NCBI RefSeq assembly: GCF_000021745.1
Contig: NC_011666.1
Span: 3,189,001-3,253,000 of the forward strand
Origin: Methylocella silvestris BL2
GTDB taxonomy: Bacteria > Pseudomonadota > Alphaproteobacteria > Rhizobiales > Beijerinckiaceae
Direction: 5' to 3'
Length of the DNA stretch: 64,000 nt
The first letter of the stretch is position 1; the number at the start of each line of letters is the position of its first letter. This document shows positions 17,718 through 31,373 of this stretch, one piece after another. The notes beneath the pieces are model-generated. The model searched no databases, had not been told where the DNA came from, and saw nothing but the letters and a program-made list of their open reading frames with translations. The translations under genes and the position numbers were made by a program.

Positions 17718-19106
17718 ATGCAAGTCACGGAAACCCTTTCGCAGGGCCTCAAGCGCGAGTTTCAGGTGGTGCTTCCCGCGACCGACCTCGCAACTCGCCT
17801 CGACAGCCAGCTTGCCGAAATGCGGGCGAAGGCCCGTATCAACGGGTTCCGTCCTGGCAAGGTGCCGGTCGCCCATCTGAAGCGGCTTTATGGCCGCTCG
17901 ATCATGGCTGAGGTCGTGCAGGAAGCGGTGAACGAAGCGCATCGCAAGATCATCGAGGACAATGCGCTGCGTCCCGCCTCGCAGCCGAAGATCGATTTTC
18001 CCGGCGAAAAGGATGAACTCGAAAAGGCGTTCGAGGCGAAGGCGGACTTTGCCTTTACGGTCGCCCTCGAAGTGCTTCCCAAGATCGAAATCGGCAGCTT
18101 TGAGGGCGTCGAGATCGAACGCCTCGTCGCCGCGGTCAGCGAGGACGAGATCGACCTTGTGGTGAACCGGCTGGCCGAGCAGAGCCGCCCCTATACGCCG
18201 AAAGAGGGCGACGGCGTCGTCGCCACGAAGGGCGACAAGGCGACGATCGATTTCGTCGGAAAGATCGACGGCGAAGCGTTCGAGGGCGGTTCGGGCGAGG
18301 GCGTCGATCTCGTGCTCGGCAGCGGCAGCTTCATTCCGGGCTTCGAGGAGCAGCTCGAAGGGCTCAAGCTCGGCGACAGCCGCACTGTGACCGTGACTTT
18401 TCCGGACGATTATTCCGCCGCGCATCTCGCCGGCAAGGAAGCCGTCTTCGACGTCACGCTCAAGGCGCTGGCCGCGCCTGGCGAAACCGTGATCGACGAC
18501 GCATTCGCCAAGGGCTACGGCCTCGAGGATCTCACCAAGCTCAGAGAGTCGATCAAGGCCAATATCGAGCGCGATTACGCCGCCGCCTCGCGCCGCAAAT
18601 GGAAGCGGGCGCTTCTCGACGCGCTCGACGCCAAATACGCCTTCGATCTTCCCGAGGGCCTCGTCGCCCAGGAATTCGACGCAATCTGGCGCCGGGTCGA
18701 GGCCGAACAGAGCCAGAGCGGGCGCAGCTTTGCCGACGAGGGCACGACCGAAGAGGCGGCGCGAGCGGATTATCGCAAGATCGCCGAGCGGCGCGTGCGG
18801 CTCGGCCTGCTGCTCGCCGACGTCGGCGATGCGGCGGGCGTCAAGGTGGCCGACGAAGAGGTCAACCAGGCGCTGTTTGAGCGCGCCCGGTCCTTCCCCG
18901 GCCAGGAAAAGATGGTGTGGGATTATTATCAGAAGAACCCTTCGGCGCTCGCCGAGCTGAGGGCGCCGATTTATGAGGAAAAGGTCGTCGACCACATCCT
19001 TTCCCTCGTCAAGGTGACCGACAAGGCGGTCCCGAAGGAGGAGCTCCTCGCCGCCGATGAGGAGGACGAGGAGGAAGCGGCCGAGTCGAGCGCGGCGCTG
19101 GTCTGA
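17718..19106 (+). CDS. tig: Trigger factor, ribosome-associated chaperone and peptidyl-prolyl isomerase
   Basis: A 462-residue chaperone that binds nascent chains at the ribosome exit. The ribosome-binding N-domain begins [15 protein letters not shown] and contains GFRPGKVP (the GFRxGKxP signature, ~residues 43-50). A central FKBP-type PPIase domain ([14 protein letters not shown], ~170) is followed by a long helical C-domain and an acidic tail. ATG 17718 matches family starts; an in-frame ATG at 17679 would add 13 charged residues. It opens the tig-clpP-clpX-lon group. Confidence 0.96.
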   Translation: MQVTETLSQGLKREFQVVLPATDLATRLDSQLAEMRAKARINGFRPGKVPVAHLKRLYGRSIMAEVVQEAVNEAHRKIIEDNALRPASQPKIDFPGEKDELEKAFEAKADFAFTVALEVLPKIEIGSFEGVEIERLVAAVSEDEIDLVVNRLAEQSRPYTPKEGDGVVATKGDKATIDFVGKIDGEAFEGGSGEGVDLVLGSGSFIPGFEEQLEGLKLGDSRTVTVTFPDDYSAAHLAGKEAVFDVTLKALAAPGETVIDDAFAKGYGLEDLTKLRESIKANIERDYAAASRRKWKRALLDALDAKYAFDLPEGLVAQEFDAIWRRVEAEQSQSGRSFADEGTTEEAARADYRKIAERRVRLGLLLADVGDAAGVKVADEEVNQALFERARSFPGQEKMVWDYYQKNPSALAELRAPIYEEKVVDHILSLVKVTDKAVPKEELLAADEEDEEEAAESSAALV

Positions 19107-19295
19107 ACCGAAGCATATTAGCGAAACGGCGCCGGCTGCTTATGTGAGGGCGGCGGGAGATTGATGGGCTGAAACTCTCCCGCAGCCGGCGATTGAGGTT
19201 TCGCGCAAGCCTGGCTGTCGTATAGAAAAGGGCTCGATATCTTGCGGGTAGAGAGCGGCGGGCAGATCTGCCCGCTGGCGAAGAGGACAATCCGA

Positions 19296-19943
19296 ATGCG
19301 CGACCACGATCCGATCGAAGTTTATAATAGCTATTTGATTCCTCAGGTTATCGAGAATACCAGCCGCGGCGAGCGGGGCTTCGACATCTATTCGCGCCTG
19401 TTGCGCGAGCGGATCATTTTCCTCACCGGCCCGGTCGAGGATCATATGGCCTCGGTCATTATCGCGCAGCTTCTGTTCCTCGAGGCGGAAAACCCGAAAA
19501 AAGAAATTTCGATGTATATCAATTCGCCGGGCGGCGTCGTCACGGCTGGTCTTGCGATCTATGACACGATGCAGTTCATCCGGCCGAAAGTCTCGACGCT
19601 CTGCGTCGGCCAGGCCGCCTCGATGGGTTCGCTGCTGCTTTGCGCGGGCGAAGCCGGGCAGCGATTCGCGCTCCCCAATGCGCGCATCATGGTGCATCAG
19701 CCCTCCGGCGGCTTCCAGGGTCAGGCTTCGGACATCCTGCGTCACGCCGAAGACATCATGAAAGTCAAAAGGCGTCTTAATGACATCTACGTGAAGCATA
19801 CCGGGCGTGATTACGACACGATCGAGAAGACGCTCGACCGCGACCATTTCATGTCCTCCGACGACGCCAGGGAGTTTGGCATCGTCGACAGCGTCATTTC
19901 GCAGCGGCCGGACGAGAGCGCAAGCGAAAGAAAATCGGCCTGA
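19296..19943 (+). CDS. clpP: ATP-dependent Clp protease proteolytic subunit
   Basis: A 215-residue serine peptidase that forms the tetradecameric ClpP barrel. The catalytic triad is visible as Ser109 (GQAASMGSL), His134 (MVHQPSGG) and Asp183 (DRDHFM). The start ATG 19296 follows AAGAGGA and gives the standard N-terminus [10 protein letters not shown]. It partners ClpX, encoded 564 bases downstream on the same strand. Confidence 0.97.
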   Translation: MRDHDPIEVYNSYLIPQVIENTSRGERGFDIYSRLLRERIIFLTGPVEDHMASVIIAQLLFLEAENPKKEISMYINSPGGVVTAGLAIYDTMQFIRPKVSTLCVGQAASMGSLLLCAGEAGQRFALPNARIMVHQPSGGFQGQASDILRHAEDIMKVKRRLNDIYVKHTGRDYDTIEKTLDRDHFMSSDDAREFGIVDSVISQRPDESASERKSA

Positions 19944-20044
19944 TCCGGGTCCGATTGCCAGCGTTTTCGCCAAGGCCGAACGACTCTTTCGAATCGAATT
20001 TTTGATCCAACTTACTGATCGAACGCGATTTTTTAGCGATCCTT

Positions 20045-20073
20045 CCATGACCGGGCCCAGCTCCCGGTCATGG
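20045..20073 (+). other. Perfect 11-bp hairpin in the clpP-clpX intergenic region
   Basis: CCATGACCGGG and its exact reverse complement CCCGGTCATGG flank a 7-base loop. It lies 100 bases after clpP and is not followed by a T-run on either strand, so it may be a processing or stability structure rather than an intrinsic terminator. The rest of 19944-20507 shows no gene I can support; short frames there lack good ribosome-binding sites and family likeness. Confidence 0.6.
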
Positions 20074-20507
20074 AGCATTCCGGCGGCTTTGGCCCGCGAC
20101 GCCTTCCTTCGCTCGCCGCAAGCGCCATTCCCCACGCGCAGCTCAAGATTGCTATGGGTTGCAGATGGCGCGGTTATTGCTACTTTAGCTTTTGGCCGTC
20201 ATTTTATCCGGCGGCCGGCCAAAGGCTTGCTCAAAGCGAATTCGGGTGTTTCGCGTCGCGCGTCGTTATGACGCGACGAGGATCGCCATAGCCTCAGGGG
20301 CCGTAAACCCTTGCTTCTATGACCGGAACATGATTGCATTTCGTTTCGGGTCGCAGTTGAGGGAGAACGAGGCCAAAAAGGAGAGACGGCGGTTCGTGTG
20401 CGCGCCCGCCGCGCCTGAGGAGCGCCGGGATGATCCGGCGGCGCCGGCGTCCTAAACAAAGCAAGATCGGGCATCGCACATGATCCCGGTCGCACTGGAG
20501 ACTATCC

Positions 20508-21773
20508 ATGACCAAGGTTGGCGGCGGCGACGCGAAAAACACGCTCTACTGCTCGTTCTGCGGCAAGAGCCAGCATGAGGTCCGCAAACTGATTGCCGGC
20601 CCGACAGTGTTCATCTGCGATGAATGCGTCGAGCTCTGCATGGATATCATCCGCGAAGAGAACAAATCCTCTCTCGTCAAGAGCCGCGACGGCATCCCGA
20701 CGCCGAAAGAAATCTGCAAGGTCCTGGACGATTATGTGATCGGCCAGCCGCAGGCCAAGCGCGTCCTCTCGGTCGCCGTGCACAATCATTACAAGCGGCT
20801 GAACCACGCGACGAAGCACAATGACGTCGAACTGGCGAAGTCGAACATCCTGTTGATCGGGCCGACTGGCTCGGGCAAGACGCTGCTGGCTCAAACCCTC
20901 GCCCGCATCCTCGACGTGCCCTTCACCATGGCCGACGCCACGACGCTGACCGAGGCGGGCTATGTCGGCGAGGATGTCGAGAACATCATCCTGAAACTGC
21001 TTCAGGCCTCCGACTATAATGTCGAGCGGGCGCAGCGCGGCATCGTCTATATCGACGAGATCGACAAGATCTCGCGTAAATCCGACAATCCCTCGATCAC
21101 GCGGGACGTCTCGGGCGAGGGCGTGCAGCAGGCGCTGCTCAAGATCATGGAAGGCACGGTGGCCTCCGTGCCGCCGCAGGGCGGGCGCAAGCATCCGCAG
21201 CAGGAATTCCTGCAGGTGGATACGACCAACATCCTGTTCATCTGCGGCGGCGCCTTCGCCGGCCTCGAAAAGATCATCTCGACGCGGGGCAAGGGCACCT
21301 CGATCGGCTTTGGAGCGACCGTGCAGGCTCCGGACGACAGGCGGACGGGCGAGATCTTCCGCAAGGTCGAGCCCGAGGATCTCCTGAAATTTGGCCTCAT
21401 CCCCGAGTTCGTCGGCCGTCTGCCGGTGATCGCGACGCTCGAGGACCTCGACGAGGAGGCGCTGAAAAAGATCCTGACCGAGCCGAAGAACGCTCTGGTC
21501 AAGCAATATCAGCGTCTGTTCGAGATGGAGAACACCGAACTCAGCTTCCAGGACGAGGCGCTGAACGTCGTCGCCAAGAAGGCGATCGAACGGCGCACCG
21601 GCGCGCGCGGCTTGCGCTCCATCATGGAGGGCATTCTGCTCGACACGATGTTCGATCTCCCGGGCCTCGACAGCGTCGAGCAGGTGGTCATCGGGCCGGA
21701 TGTGGTCGAGGGCAAGTCGCGCCCGCTCTACATCTACGCCGAACGTAACGAGAAGAGCGGCACAAGCGCCTGA
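20508..21773 (+). CDS. clpX: ATP-dependent Clp protease ATP-binding subunit
   Basis: A 421-residue AAA+ unfoldase that feeds ClpP. The N-terminal zinc-binding domain has Cys15, Cys18, Cys37 and Cys40. Walker A GPTGSGKT is at 118-125, followed by the ARGFVGEDVEN-type pore segment ([10 protein letters not shown]) and the ClpP-binding [10 protein letters not shown] stretch (family IGF-loop region nearby). The C-terminal small domain contains [12 protein letters not shown]. Length and order are typical. Confidence 0.97.
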   Translation: MTKVGGGDAKNTLYCSFCGKSQHEVRKLIAGPTVFICDECVELCMDIIREENKSSLVKSRDGIPTPKEICKVLDDYVIGQPQAKRVLSVAVHNHYKRLNHATKHNDVELAKSNILLIGPTGSGKTLLAQTLARILDVPFTMADATTLTEAGYVGEDVENIILKLLQASDYNVERAQRGIVYIDEIDKISRKSDNPSITRDVSGEGVQQALLKIMEGTVASVPPQGGRKHPQQEFLQVDTTNILFICGGAFAGLEKIISTRGKGTSIGFGATVQAPDDRRTGEIFRKVEPEDLLKFGLIPEFVGRLPVIATLEDLDEEALKKILTEPKNALVKQYQRLFEMENTELSFQDEALNVVAKKAIERRTGARGLRSIMEGILLDTMFDLPGLDSVEQVVIGPDVVEGKSRPLYIYAERNEKSGTSA

Positions 21774-21794
21774 CGACAAGGCTGCGGGTCGAGG

Positions 21795-21837
21795 GCGTCC
21801 CGCCGAAAAGAAGCCAAGACTTTTCGGCGCGGGACGC
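21795..21837 (+). other. Long hairpin after clpX
   Basis: GCGTCCCGCCGAAAAG (21795-21810) pairs with CTTTTCGGCGCGGGACGC (21820-21837) with a 2-base bulge and a 9-base loop, a stem of about 16 bp. No T-run follows on the plus strand. It sits 22 bases after the clpX stop and could end or protect the clpX transcript. The remaining 240 bases before lon contain nothing else I can support. Confidence 0.55.
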
Positions 21838-22080
21838 GTCAGGCCGGAGGCGTAAGGGACGAAAGGCGAATAGGCGCCTTTGACAAACCGTTCCTCCGCC
21901 GGCCAGCCGGCGGCCTCGCCGCCTTCCGTGGGTGTGGGCCAGCGCTTGAATCCGCAGGCGCTCATGTCCATCTGATTTTACAATAATTGCTTCACGCCAA
22001 TAGGCCGAATCCGAGAGGGCCCAGGCGCCGCCGGCAAACCCGGGGGCTTGCGAGCCGGATCGCGTTTCGAGTTAGGACAT

Positions 22081-24501
<2,421 letters not shown>

Positions 24502-24523
24502 GCCAGGATGACAAGACAGATTG

Positions 24524-24558
24524 AAAAGGCCGCGAGCCGATCGCGGCCCTTTTCTTTT
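24524..24558 (+). terminator. Rho-independent terminator of lon
   Basis: GGCCGCGA (24528-24535) and TCGCGGCC (24541-24548) form a perfect 8-bp stem with a 5-base loop, followed by CTTTTCTTTT. It starts 26 bases after the lon stop. Confidence 0.92.
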
Positions 24559-24631
24559 GTCCGCCGCATCGAAAACGCACGCCCGGTGGCGCGTTGACCG
24601 GAATGGCTGGCTGTGCGATTGCGTGCCGGCC

Positions 24632-24707
24632 GGGCGGTTAGCTCAGTTGGTAGAGCATCTCGTTTACACCGAGAGGGTCGGCGGTTCGAGCCCGTCACCG
24701 CCCACCA
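24632..24707 (+). tRNA. tRNA-Val (anticodon TAC)
   Basis: A complete 76-base cloverleaf. GGGCGGT pairs with ACCGCCC, the anticodon stem TCTCG/CGAGA encloses TTTACAC (anticodon TAC), the T-loop is TTCGAGC, and CCA is encoded at 24705-24707. Confidence 0.97.
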
Positions 24708-25061
24708 TTGACTTTTGGGAATTCGAGCTCCCTTCGCGGCGGCGGTTGCAGCGAGACCAGGCATTTCCTGATCTCTGGCGGCCCCTGGCTATATATCTTC
24801 AAGATTGGCCTCGGACCCACGGGGGGCGACGACCGCCCGGCGGGTTCTCCAATGCTGTCTGGGGCTACGTCATGTGCGGTTGGGCGCCCACCCCCGCCGT
24901 CCATGTTCGTGTCGACGGGAATGAACCGTTCATGCTTTATTGGAGGACGATGTTCATTCCAGGGGAACGGGGCGTCGAGCTTCCTCGGCCTCGAAATTTG
25001 TTCTTTGATGGGCGAGAGGGACCTGGACGACTATTCGCGACCAATGCTCTTGGGAGGGCAC
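24708..25061. other. Gene-poor stretch between tRNA-Val and the DUF29 gene
   Basis: About 350 bases in which I see no supportable gene. A frame continuous with the DUF29 gene runs through it but has no family likeness. No clear repeat of the tRNA end was seen. Confidence 0.5.
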
Positions 25062-25499
25062 ATGCCCCAAAATGCGCTCTATGACCGTGATTTCTATGCC
25101 TGGGCCAACGAACAGGCGGCGCTGCTGCGCGCCGGCAAACTTGCCCAGGCCGACATCGAGCATATTGCCGAGGAAATCGAAAGCATGGGGAAGACCGAAA
25201 AGCGCGAACTGATCAGCCGCCTTACAGTCTTGCTTTTGCATCTCCTCAAATGGAGGTTCCAGCCGACGCTCCGTGGCAAGAGCTGGCGTCTGAGCGTCGA
25301 GGGCCAGCGATTGGACATAGACGCCCACCTCAAGGACAACCCCAGCCTCAAGGCTGGATTGACTGCAGCGATTGCTTATAGCTATCGACGGGCTTTGATA
25401 GAAGCCGAGCGTGAAACGGGCCTCGATGCCGCGACCTTTCCTGCCGAAGTTCCGTGGTCCTTCGATCAGATGATGGACGGGGATTTCTGGCCTGAATAG
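25062..25499 (+). CDS. DUF29 family protein
   Basis: A 145-residue protein. The opening LYDRDFYAWANEQAALLRAG, the central AEEIESMGKTEKRELISRL and LLKWRFQP, and the closing AAIAYSYRRA...ETGLD text are typical of DUF29, a small helical family widespread in cyanobacteria and alphaproteobacteria with no established function. ATG 25062 is preceded by GGGAGGG with good spacing. It is a single-gene unit downstream of tRNA-Val(TAC), a common landing place for such accessory genes (inference). Confidence 0.88.
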   Translation: MPQNALYDRDFYAWANEQAALLRAGKLAQADIEHIAEEIESMGKTEKRELISRLTVLLLHLLKWRFQPTLRGKSWRLSVEGQRLDIDAHLKDNPSLKAGLTAAIAYSYRRALIEAERETGLDAATFPAEVPWSFDQMMDGDFWPE

Positions 25500-25699
25500 G
25501 AGCGAACGGCGCAGGACGCCTTTAGCAGTCGCCCAAGGATCAACCCGCCCTAGCCGCCGTTTCGAGACTTGGTCCCCCGGACTGCCCGCCGACTTCGCCC
25601 GAACTCAACATTTGTGCGGCCCTGCTCACAATATCGGCGCCTGAAAAATCAATTCGGCGGGCAATATCAACGGACTGTCTTGCAACTGAGGGGTTTGCG

Positions 25700-27049
25700 A
25701 TGGCCGCGGTCCATCCCGTCGACGAAGTCCTTCCGGCGCCGCGCCTGTTCGCGCTCGGCCTGCAGCATGTCCTCGTCATGTACGCCAATGCGGTCGCCGT
25801 GCCGCTTATCCTGGGCGGCGCCCTGAAGCTGCCCAAAGATCAGATCGCCATGCTGATCAATGCGGATCTGTTCGCTTGCGGCATCGCGACGCTGGTGCAG
25901 ACCATTGGCATTGGCCCGTTCGGCATCAGGCTGCCGGTCATCATGGGCGTCACCGCCGTCTCGATTTCGCCCATGCTGGCCATGGCGGCGATGCCCGGCG
26001 TCGGCCTCACCGGCATCTATGGCGCAGTAATCGTCGGCGGGTTGTTCGGCCTCGCCGTCACGCCTTTCGTCAAATATGTGCTGCCTTTCTTTCCGGCGGT
26101 CGTCACCGGCACGATCATCACCATGATTGGCGTCGTCTTGATGCGGGTCGGCGTCAATTGGGCGGGCGGCGGCGCCAATGCGGCGGATTTCGGCGCGCCG
26201 GGCTATCTTCTCGTCGCCGCTCTGGTGCTCGCCGTGATCTTGATCGTGATCCGCTTCGCCAGCGGCTTTCTCGCCAACGCCGCCGTGCTGATCGGCGTCA
26301 CGGTCGGCTATCTGACGACGATCGCGCTGGGCTGGACCGATTTTTCCGGCATCCATGAGGAGCCATGGCTCCGGGTCGTGCTGCCGCTGCAATTCGGCCT
26401 GCCGACCTTCCATCTCATCCCGTGCCTGACCATGTGCCTCGTCATGACGATCGTCTTCATCGAGGCGACGGGCATGTTTCTGGCCCTTGGCGCCATGACC
26501 GGACGCGAGGTTGGCGCAAACGACATCAAGCGCGGCCTGCGCGCCGACGCCCTCGGCACCATTATCGGCGGCGTCTTCAACACGTTCCCCTATGTGTCCT
26601 ATTCGCAGAATATCGGCCTCGTCGCCGTGACCGGCGTCTTCAGCCGCTGGGTCTGCGTCACTGGCGGCTGCATCATGCTGGCGCTTGGCCTGATCCCCAA
26701 GCTGGCGTTCATCGTCGCCTCGGTGCCGCAATGCGTGCTCGGCGGCGCCGGCTTCATTATGTTCGGCATGGTCGCCGCGACCGGCGTGAAGATCCTGAAA
26801 AGCATCGATTATGTTGCGGCGCCACGCAGCACGCTGGTCATCGCGATTTCGATCGGCTTCGGCCTGATCCCGATCGTATCGCCGAATTTTTTCCATATCA
26901 TGCCGCCCGAGCTGCGGCCGATCTTCGGCGACGGCATTATTTTGACCTCGATTGCCGCGGTCTCCCTCAACGCGATCTTCAACCGGACGACGCGGGAAGA
27001 GGCGACCGAGGACGCCGTGCTGGCGGCGCAGGGCGCAAGCCACATCTGA
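25700..27049 (+). CDS. NCS2-family nucleobase permease (xanthine/urate type)
   Basis: A 449-residue inner-membrane symporter with about 14 hydrophobic segments. The QHVLVMYANAVAVPLILG start and the GIATLVQTIGIGPFGIRLPVIMG stretch (described by residues ~55-80) are characteristic. The family motif Q-N-x-G-x4-T-G (QNIGLVAVTG) matches the xanthine/uric-acid branch better than uracil permeases, where the motif differs. No purine catabolic genes are next to it, so the exact substrate is uncertain. Confidence 0.85.
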   Translation: MAAVHPVDEVLPAPRLFALGLQHVLVMYANAVAVPLILGGALKLPKDQIAMLINADLFACGIATLVQTIGIGPFGIRLPVIMGVTAVSISPMLAMAAMPGVGLTGIYGAVIVGGLFGLAVTPFVKYVLPFFPAVVTGTIITMIGVVLMRVGVNWAGGGANAADFGAPGYLLVAALVLAVILIVIRFASGFLANAAVLIGVTVGYLTTIALGWTDFSGIHEEPWLRVVLPLQFGLPTFHLIPCLTMCLVMTIVFIEATGMFLALGAMTGREVGANDIKRGLRADALGTIIGGVFNTFPYVSYSQNIGLVAVTGVFSRWVCVTGGCIMLALGLIPKLAFIVASVPQCVLGGAGFIMFGMVAATGVKILKSIDYVAAPRSTLVIAISIGFGLIPIVSPNFFHIMPPELRPIFGDGIILTSIAAVSLNAIFNRTTREEATEDAVLAAQGASHI

Positions 27050-27175
27050 GCCTCCTTTTCGCCGCGCGCCGCGGGCCTCGCGGCCCGGCGCCGGCGTCAT
27101 CATGCTTGACTTGCGGGCCCGCCTATCCTATCCGGCTCCTCTCCGGTCCGCGCGGCGCTGCGCGCTTGCGGCTGC

Positions 27176-27252
<77 letters not shown>

Positions 27253-27536
27253 TTCAACCTTCCGCGACCGCGCTTCCGGGCCGCGCCAGACGATCGGATC
27301 GTGCCCTTTCGCCCGCGCGATTGGCCTTACGACTTTGGTCGCGGCTTCGCCTCCTGCGACAAATTCGCCTCTGCTGACGTCGGTTTAGGCATTCGCGCGC
27401 GGCCGAGCTTTAGAAGCGTTTAAAACATCATCTTGCGCTGCGATTGGCGCTGGGCTACGCATCGCTCGAACGTTGCAGCAGGATCCCAACCGGCGCGCTG
27501 TTCCCCCGGCCCGCCTTGAATCGTCAGAGCTTGCCC

Positions 27537-27902
27537 ATGCCGAGCCTCCTCGATCAATATCTGCCGCTCGTCGTCTTCATGGCGATCGCCGGCGTCATTT
27601 CCGGCGCTCTTCTCGTCGCCCCGTTTCTCGTCGCCTTCAAAGCGCCCGACAGCGAGAAGCTGTCCGCCTATGAATGCGGCTTCAACGCTTTCGACGACGC
27701 CCGCATGCAGTTCGACGTGCGCTTCTATCTGGTCGCGCTGCTGTTCATCATCTTCGATCTTGAAGTCGCTTTTCTGTTTCCCTGGGCCGTGGCGTTCCAT
27801 CAGGTTGGGCTTTTCGGATTCTGGGCGATGATGCTGTTTCTCGGCATTCTGACCGTCGGCTTTGTCTATGAATGGAAGAAGGGCGCTCTCGAATGGGATT
27901 GA
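27537..27902 (+). CDS. nuoA: NADH-quinone oxidoreductase subunit A
   Basis: A 121-residue membrane subunit of complex I with three predicted helices. The conserved [11 protein letters not shown] (~residues 39-49) carries the quinone-channel cysteine, followed by [24 protein letters not shown] 27537 gives the family N-terminus. It is first in the complete nuoA-N operon and overlaps nuoB by 10 bases. Confidence 0.96.
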   Translation: MPSLLDQYLPLVVFMAIAGVISGALLVAPFLVAFKAPDSEKLSAYECGFNAFDDARMQFDVRFYLVALLFIIFDLEVAFLFPWAVAFHQVGLFGFWAMMLFLGILTVGFVYEWKKGALEWD

Positions 27903-28456
27903 CCCCCGCGCCGCAGGAAGGCCTCGTGATCAATCCGGCGACCGACCGGCCGCTCGCCGCGAATGATCCCTATTTCCTGTCGATCAACGACAAGCTCGCC
28001 GACAAAGGCTTTCTCGTCACCTCGACGGATGAGCTCATCAACTGGGCCCGCACCGGCTCGCTGATGTGGATGACGTTCGGCCTTGCCTGCTGCGCCGTCG
28101 AAATGATGCAGGCCTCGATGCCGCGTTATGACGTCGAGCGTTTCGGCTTCGCGCCGCGCGGCTCGCCGCGGCAGTCGGACGTGATGATCGTCGCCGGCAC
28201 GCTGACCAACAAGATGGCCCCCGCGCTGCGCAAGGTCTACGACCAGATGCCCGAGCCGCGCTATGTGATCTCGATGGGATCCTGCGCCAATGGCGGCGGC
28301 TATTATCACTATTCCTATTCTGTCGTGCGCGGCTGCGACCGCATCGTGCCGGTGGACATTTATGTTCCTGGCTGCCCGCCCTCGGCGGAAGCGCTGCTCT
28401 ACGGCATCCTCCTTTTGCAGAGGAAAATCCGCCGCACCGGCACGATCGAACGGTAG
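27893..28456 (+). CDS. nuoB: NADH-quinone oxidoreductase subunit B
   Basis: A 187-residue peripheral-arm subunit that holds the N2 [4Fe-4S] cluster, the last electron carrier before quinone. The tandem cysteine pair is in [10 protein letters not shown], with the further ligands in GSCANGGG and [12 protein letters not shown] 27893 lies inside the nuoA end. A 202-base gap before nuoC holds no gene I can support. Confidence 0.97.
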   Translation: MGLTPAPQEGLVINPATDRPLAANDPYFLSINDKLADKGFLVTSTDELINWARTGSLMWMTFGLACCAVEMMQASMPRYDVERFGFAPRGSPRQSDVMIVAGTLTNKMAPALRKVYDQMPEPRYVISMGSCANGGGYYHYSYSVVRGCDRIVPVDIYVPGCPPSAEALLYGILLLQRKIRRTGTIER

Positions 28457-28658
28457 CGCCCCCGCGCAAGCGGGCGATCGGTGAGGGATCGCGGCGAACG
28501 AATAGGGGCGCGCGGCATGCGTTCCTTGAGTCTGGATCGAGCGGCTGGCCGCGCCGGCCCATGTGCGCGTCAATGCATGAGCTGCGCATTGACGCTAAAG
28601 CTTGAGGGGGCGGAGCGCCGTCGCGCCCCGCTTCAGCGCGTGACGCCGAAAGGTTGAG

Positions 28659-29273
28659 ATGGACGAGGATCTGAAACAGTTCGTGGAGACGCTCTCGGCC
28701 GCGCTGCGCGGCTGGGTCGAGGACGCAAGCCTCGCCTATGGCGAGCTGACCCTGACGGTGCGGGCGGACTGCCTCGTCGAGACGGTCGCGTTCCTGCGCG
28801 ACGACCCGTCCTGCCTGTTTGTCTGCTTCATCGATCTCACCGCCGTCGATTATCCGACCCGCGAGAAGCGCTTCGACGTCGTGACGCATCTGCTCTCGCC
28901 GAAGCACAACCGCCGCATCCGCGTCAAAGTCGAGGCCGACGAGCAGACGCCGGTCGCCTCGCTCAGCGGTCTTTTTCCGGCCGCCAATTGGTTCGAGCGC
29001 GAAGCCTATGATCTGTTTGGCGTCTATTTCTCCGGCCATCCCGATTTGCGCCGCCTGCTGACCGATTACGGCTTCGACGGCCATCCGCTGCGCAAGGATT
29101 TTCCGATGACGGGCTATGTCGAGGTCCGCTACGACGACGAGGAAAAACGCGTGCTCTATGAGCCGGTGGCGCTGATGCAGGAGTTCCGCAATTTCGATTT
29201 CCTGTCGCCATGGGAAGGCGCGGTCGACTATGTGCTGCCCGGCGACGAAAAAGCCAAACACAACCCGAGTTGA
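28659..29273 (+). CDS. nuoC: NADH-quinone oxidoreductase subunit C
   Basis: A 204-residue peripheral-arm 30-kDa-type subunit, separate from NuoD as usual in alphaproteobacteria. The signature ERE(A)[18 protein letters not shown] is present near residues 110-130, and the chain ends with the conserved [17 protein letters not shown] region. AAAGG precedes the ATG. Confidence 0.96.
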   Translation: MDEDLKQFVETLSAALRGWVEDASLAYGELTLTVRADCLVETVAFLRDDPSCLFVCFIDLTAVDYPTREKRFDVVTHLLSPKHNRRIRVKVEADEQTPVASLSGLFPAANWFEREAYDLFGVYFSGHPDLRRLLTDYGFDGHPLRKDFPMTGYVEVRYDDEEKRVLYEPVALMQEFRNFDFLSPWEGAVDYVLPGDEKAKHNPS

Positions 29274-29319
29274 GTTGACCGCAGCCCCTCGCTTCTGAAC
29301 GCTCCGCGAAAAGAAACTC

Positions 29320-30504
29320 ATGAACGATCAGGTCCGCAATTTCACGATCAACTTCGGCCCGCAGCATCCGGCGGCGCATGGCGTGTTGCGTCTGGTGCTC
29401 GAACTCGACGGCGAAGTGGTCGAGCGGGTCGATCCGCATATCGGCCTTCTGCATCGCGGCACCGAAAAGCTGATGGAGGCGCGCACCTATCTGCAGAACG
29501 TGCCCTATTTCGACCGGCTCGATTATGTCGCGCCGATGAATCAGGAGCACGCCTTCTGTCTCGCCATCGAAAAGCTCGTCGGCCTTGAAGCGCCGCGCCG
29601 CGCGCAGCTGCTGCGCGTGCTGTTCTGCGAGATCGGCCGCATCCTCTCGCATCTTCTGAATGTCACGACGCAGGCGATGGACGTCGGCGCGCTGACCCCG
29701 CCGCTATGGGGCTTCGAAGAGCGCGAAAAGCTCATGGTGTTTTATGAGCGCGCCTCTGGCGCGCGTCTGCACGCCAATTATTTCCGTCCCGGCGGCGTGC
29801 ATATGGATATTCCCGCGCAGCTGATCGACGACATCGAGGCCTGGTGCGACCCGTTCCTGAAAACCTGCGACGATCTCCAGGCGCTGTTCATCGACAATCG
29901 CATCTTCAAGCAGCGTAATGTCGATATCGGCATCGTCAGCCTCGAGGATTGCTGGGCGTGGGGATTTTCCGGCGTCATGGTCCGCGGCTCGGGCGCGGCA
30001 TGGGATCTGCGCAAGGCGCAGCCCTATGAATGCTATGAGGAGATGGAGTTCGACATTCCGGTCGGCCGCCATGGCGACAATTACGACCGTCAGGTCATTC
30101 GCATGGAGGAGATGCGCCAGTCCGTCTCCATCATGAAGCAATGCGTCGCCAAGCTGCGCGAGCCGGCGGGGCAGGGCCCGGTGCTGGCCAAAGGCAAATT
30201 CGCGCCGCCCTCACGCGGCGAAATGAAGCGCTCGATGGAGGCGCTGATCCATCATTTCAAGCTCTATACCGAAGGCTTCCACGTGCCGGCCGGCGAGGTC
30301 TATGCTGCGGTCGAGGCGCCGAAGGGCGAGTTCGGCGTTTATCTCGTCTCCGACGGCACCAACAAGCCTTATCGCTGCAAGATCCGCGCGCCGGGATTCG
30401 CTCACCTCGCGGCGATGGATTTCCTCTGCCGCAAATCCATGCTGGCCGACGTCAGCGCGATTTTGGGATCGATCGACATCGTCTTCGGCGAGGTCGATCG
30501 GTGA
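29320..30504 (+). CDS. nuoD: NADH-quinone oxidoreductase subunit D
   Basis: A 394-residue 49-kDa-type subunit that forms the quinone-binding pocket with NuoB. The [16 protein letters not shown] start, [12 protein letters not shown], and the C-terminal DIVFGEVDR ending are typical. The Tyr and His of the quinone site fall in conserved stretches ([15 protein letters not shown]). Ordinary in length and position. Confidence 0.97.
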   Translation: MNDQVRNFTINFGPQHPAAHGVLRLVLELDGEVVERVDPHIGLLHRGTEKLMEARTYLQNVPYFDRLDYVAPMNQEHAFCLAIEKLVGLEAPRRAQLLRVLFCEIGRILSHLLNVTTQAMDVGALTPPLWGFEEREKLMVFYERASGARLHANYFRPGGVHMDIPAQLIDDIEAWCDPFLKTCDDLQALFIDNRIFKQRNVDIGIVSLEDCWAWGFSGVMVRGSGAAWDLRKAQPYECYEEMEFDIPVGRHGDNYDRQVIRMEEMRQSVSIMKQCVAKLREPAGQGPVLAKGKFAPPSRGEMKRSMEALIHHFKLYTEGFHVPAGEVYAAVEAPKGEFGVYLVSDGTNKPYRCKIRAPGFAHLAAMDFLCRKSMLADVSAILGSIDIVFGEVDR

Positions 30505-30567
30505 CCCTGATGCGCTTTTGTCTCAAAACTCCGGCCGCAATGGCCCCGATCGTTGAGTGTCGCTGAT

Positions 30568-31362
30568 ATGACCGTTCGCAGGCTCGCCGAAGTTCAGCCC
30601 GATTCCTTCGCCTTCTCCCCGGAGAATGAGGCCTGGGTTGACGCGATCATCGCAAAATATCCGCAGGGACGGCAGGCCTCGGCGGTGATTTCGCTGCTCT
30701 GGCGGGCGCAGAAGCAGAACGGCTACTGGCTGCCGCGCCCGGCGATCGAGGCGGTCGCCGAGAAACTCGGCATGCCGTATATCCGCGTGCTTGAAATCGC
30801 GACCTTCTATTCGATGTTCAATCTGTCGCCGGTCGGCGAGCATTTTGTGCAGCTCTGCGGCACGACGCCTTGCCTGCTCGCGGGCTCGGACGGCATCAAA
30901 TCCGTGTTGAAGAACCGCATCGGCGAGCCGGGCGTGGTCACCGCCGACGGCAAATTTTCCTGGAACGAGGTCGAATGTCTCGGCGCCTGCTGCAATGCGC
31001 CGATGGTGCAGATCAACGATGATTATTTCGAAGATCTGACGCCCGATAATTTCGCCAAACTGCTCGACGATCTCGCCGCCGGAAGGCCGGTCACGGCCGG
31101 CTCGCAGACCGGGCGGGTGTCATCCGAACCCGCCGGCGGCCTGACGGCCCTCGTCTCCTTCTACGGCGTCAACGGGCGCAGCGGACCCTATTGCGCGAAA
31201 GAGGCGCCGAGCATCGGCGATCCGGCGGCGGCGCAGGCGGAGCTCGCGGGCCAGCCCAAAGGGCCGGCGGAGCCGGGGCACGAACGCCTGAAGCAGGAAG
31301 AGGCTTTATCGTCGGGCAAGCCCGAGGCGAGCGCCTCCGCCAATGACCAGACTTATAACTGA
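30568..31362 (+). CDS. nuoE: NADH-quinone oxidoreductase subunit E
   Basis: A 264-residue 24-kDa-type subunit with a [2Fe-2S] cluster. The four ligands lie in [10 protein letters not shown] and [11 protein letters not shown]-terminal extension of about 90 residues, rich in Pro/Gly/Ala, follows the thioredoxin-like core, as is common in alphaproteobacterial NuoE. ATG 30568 gives the family start [11 protein letters not shown]; a TTG at 30553 is less likely. Confidence 0.95.
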   Translation: MTVRRLAEVQPDSFAFSPENEAWVDAIIAKYPQGRQASAVISLLWRAQKQNGYWLPRPAIEAVAEKLGMPYIRVLEIATFYSMFNLSPVGEHFVQLCGTTPCLLAGSDGIKSVLKNRIGEPGVVTADGKFSWNEVECLGACCNAPMVQINDDYFEDLTPDNFAKLLDDLAAGRPVTAGSQTGRVSSEPAGGLTALVSFYGVNGRSGPYCAKEAPSIGDPAAAQAELAGQPKGPAEPGHERLKQEEALSSGKPEASASANDQTYN

Positions 31363-31373
31363 GGACGCGTCCC

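Noticed and set aside
20192-20455. Possible 87-codon gene between clpP and clpX
   Set aside because: No ribosome-binding site, no family likeness, composition like intergenic sequence.
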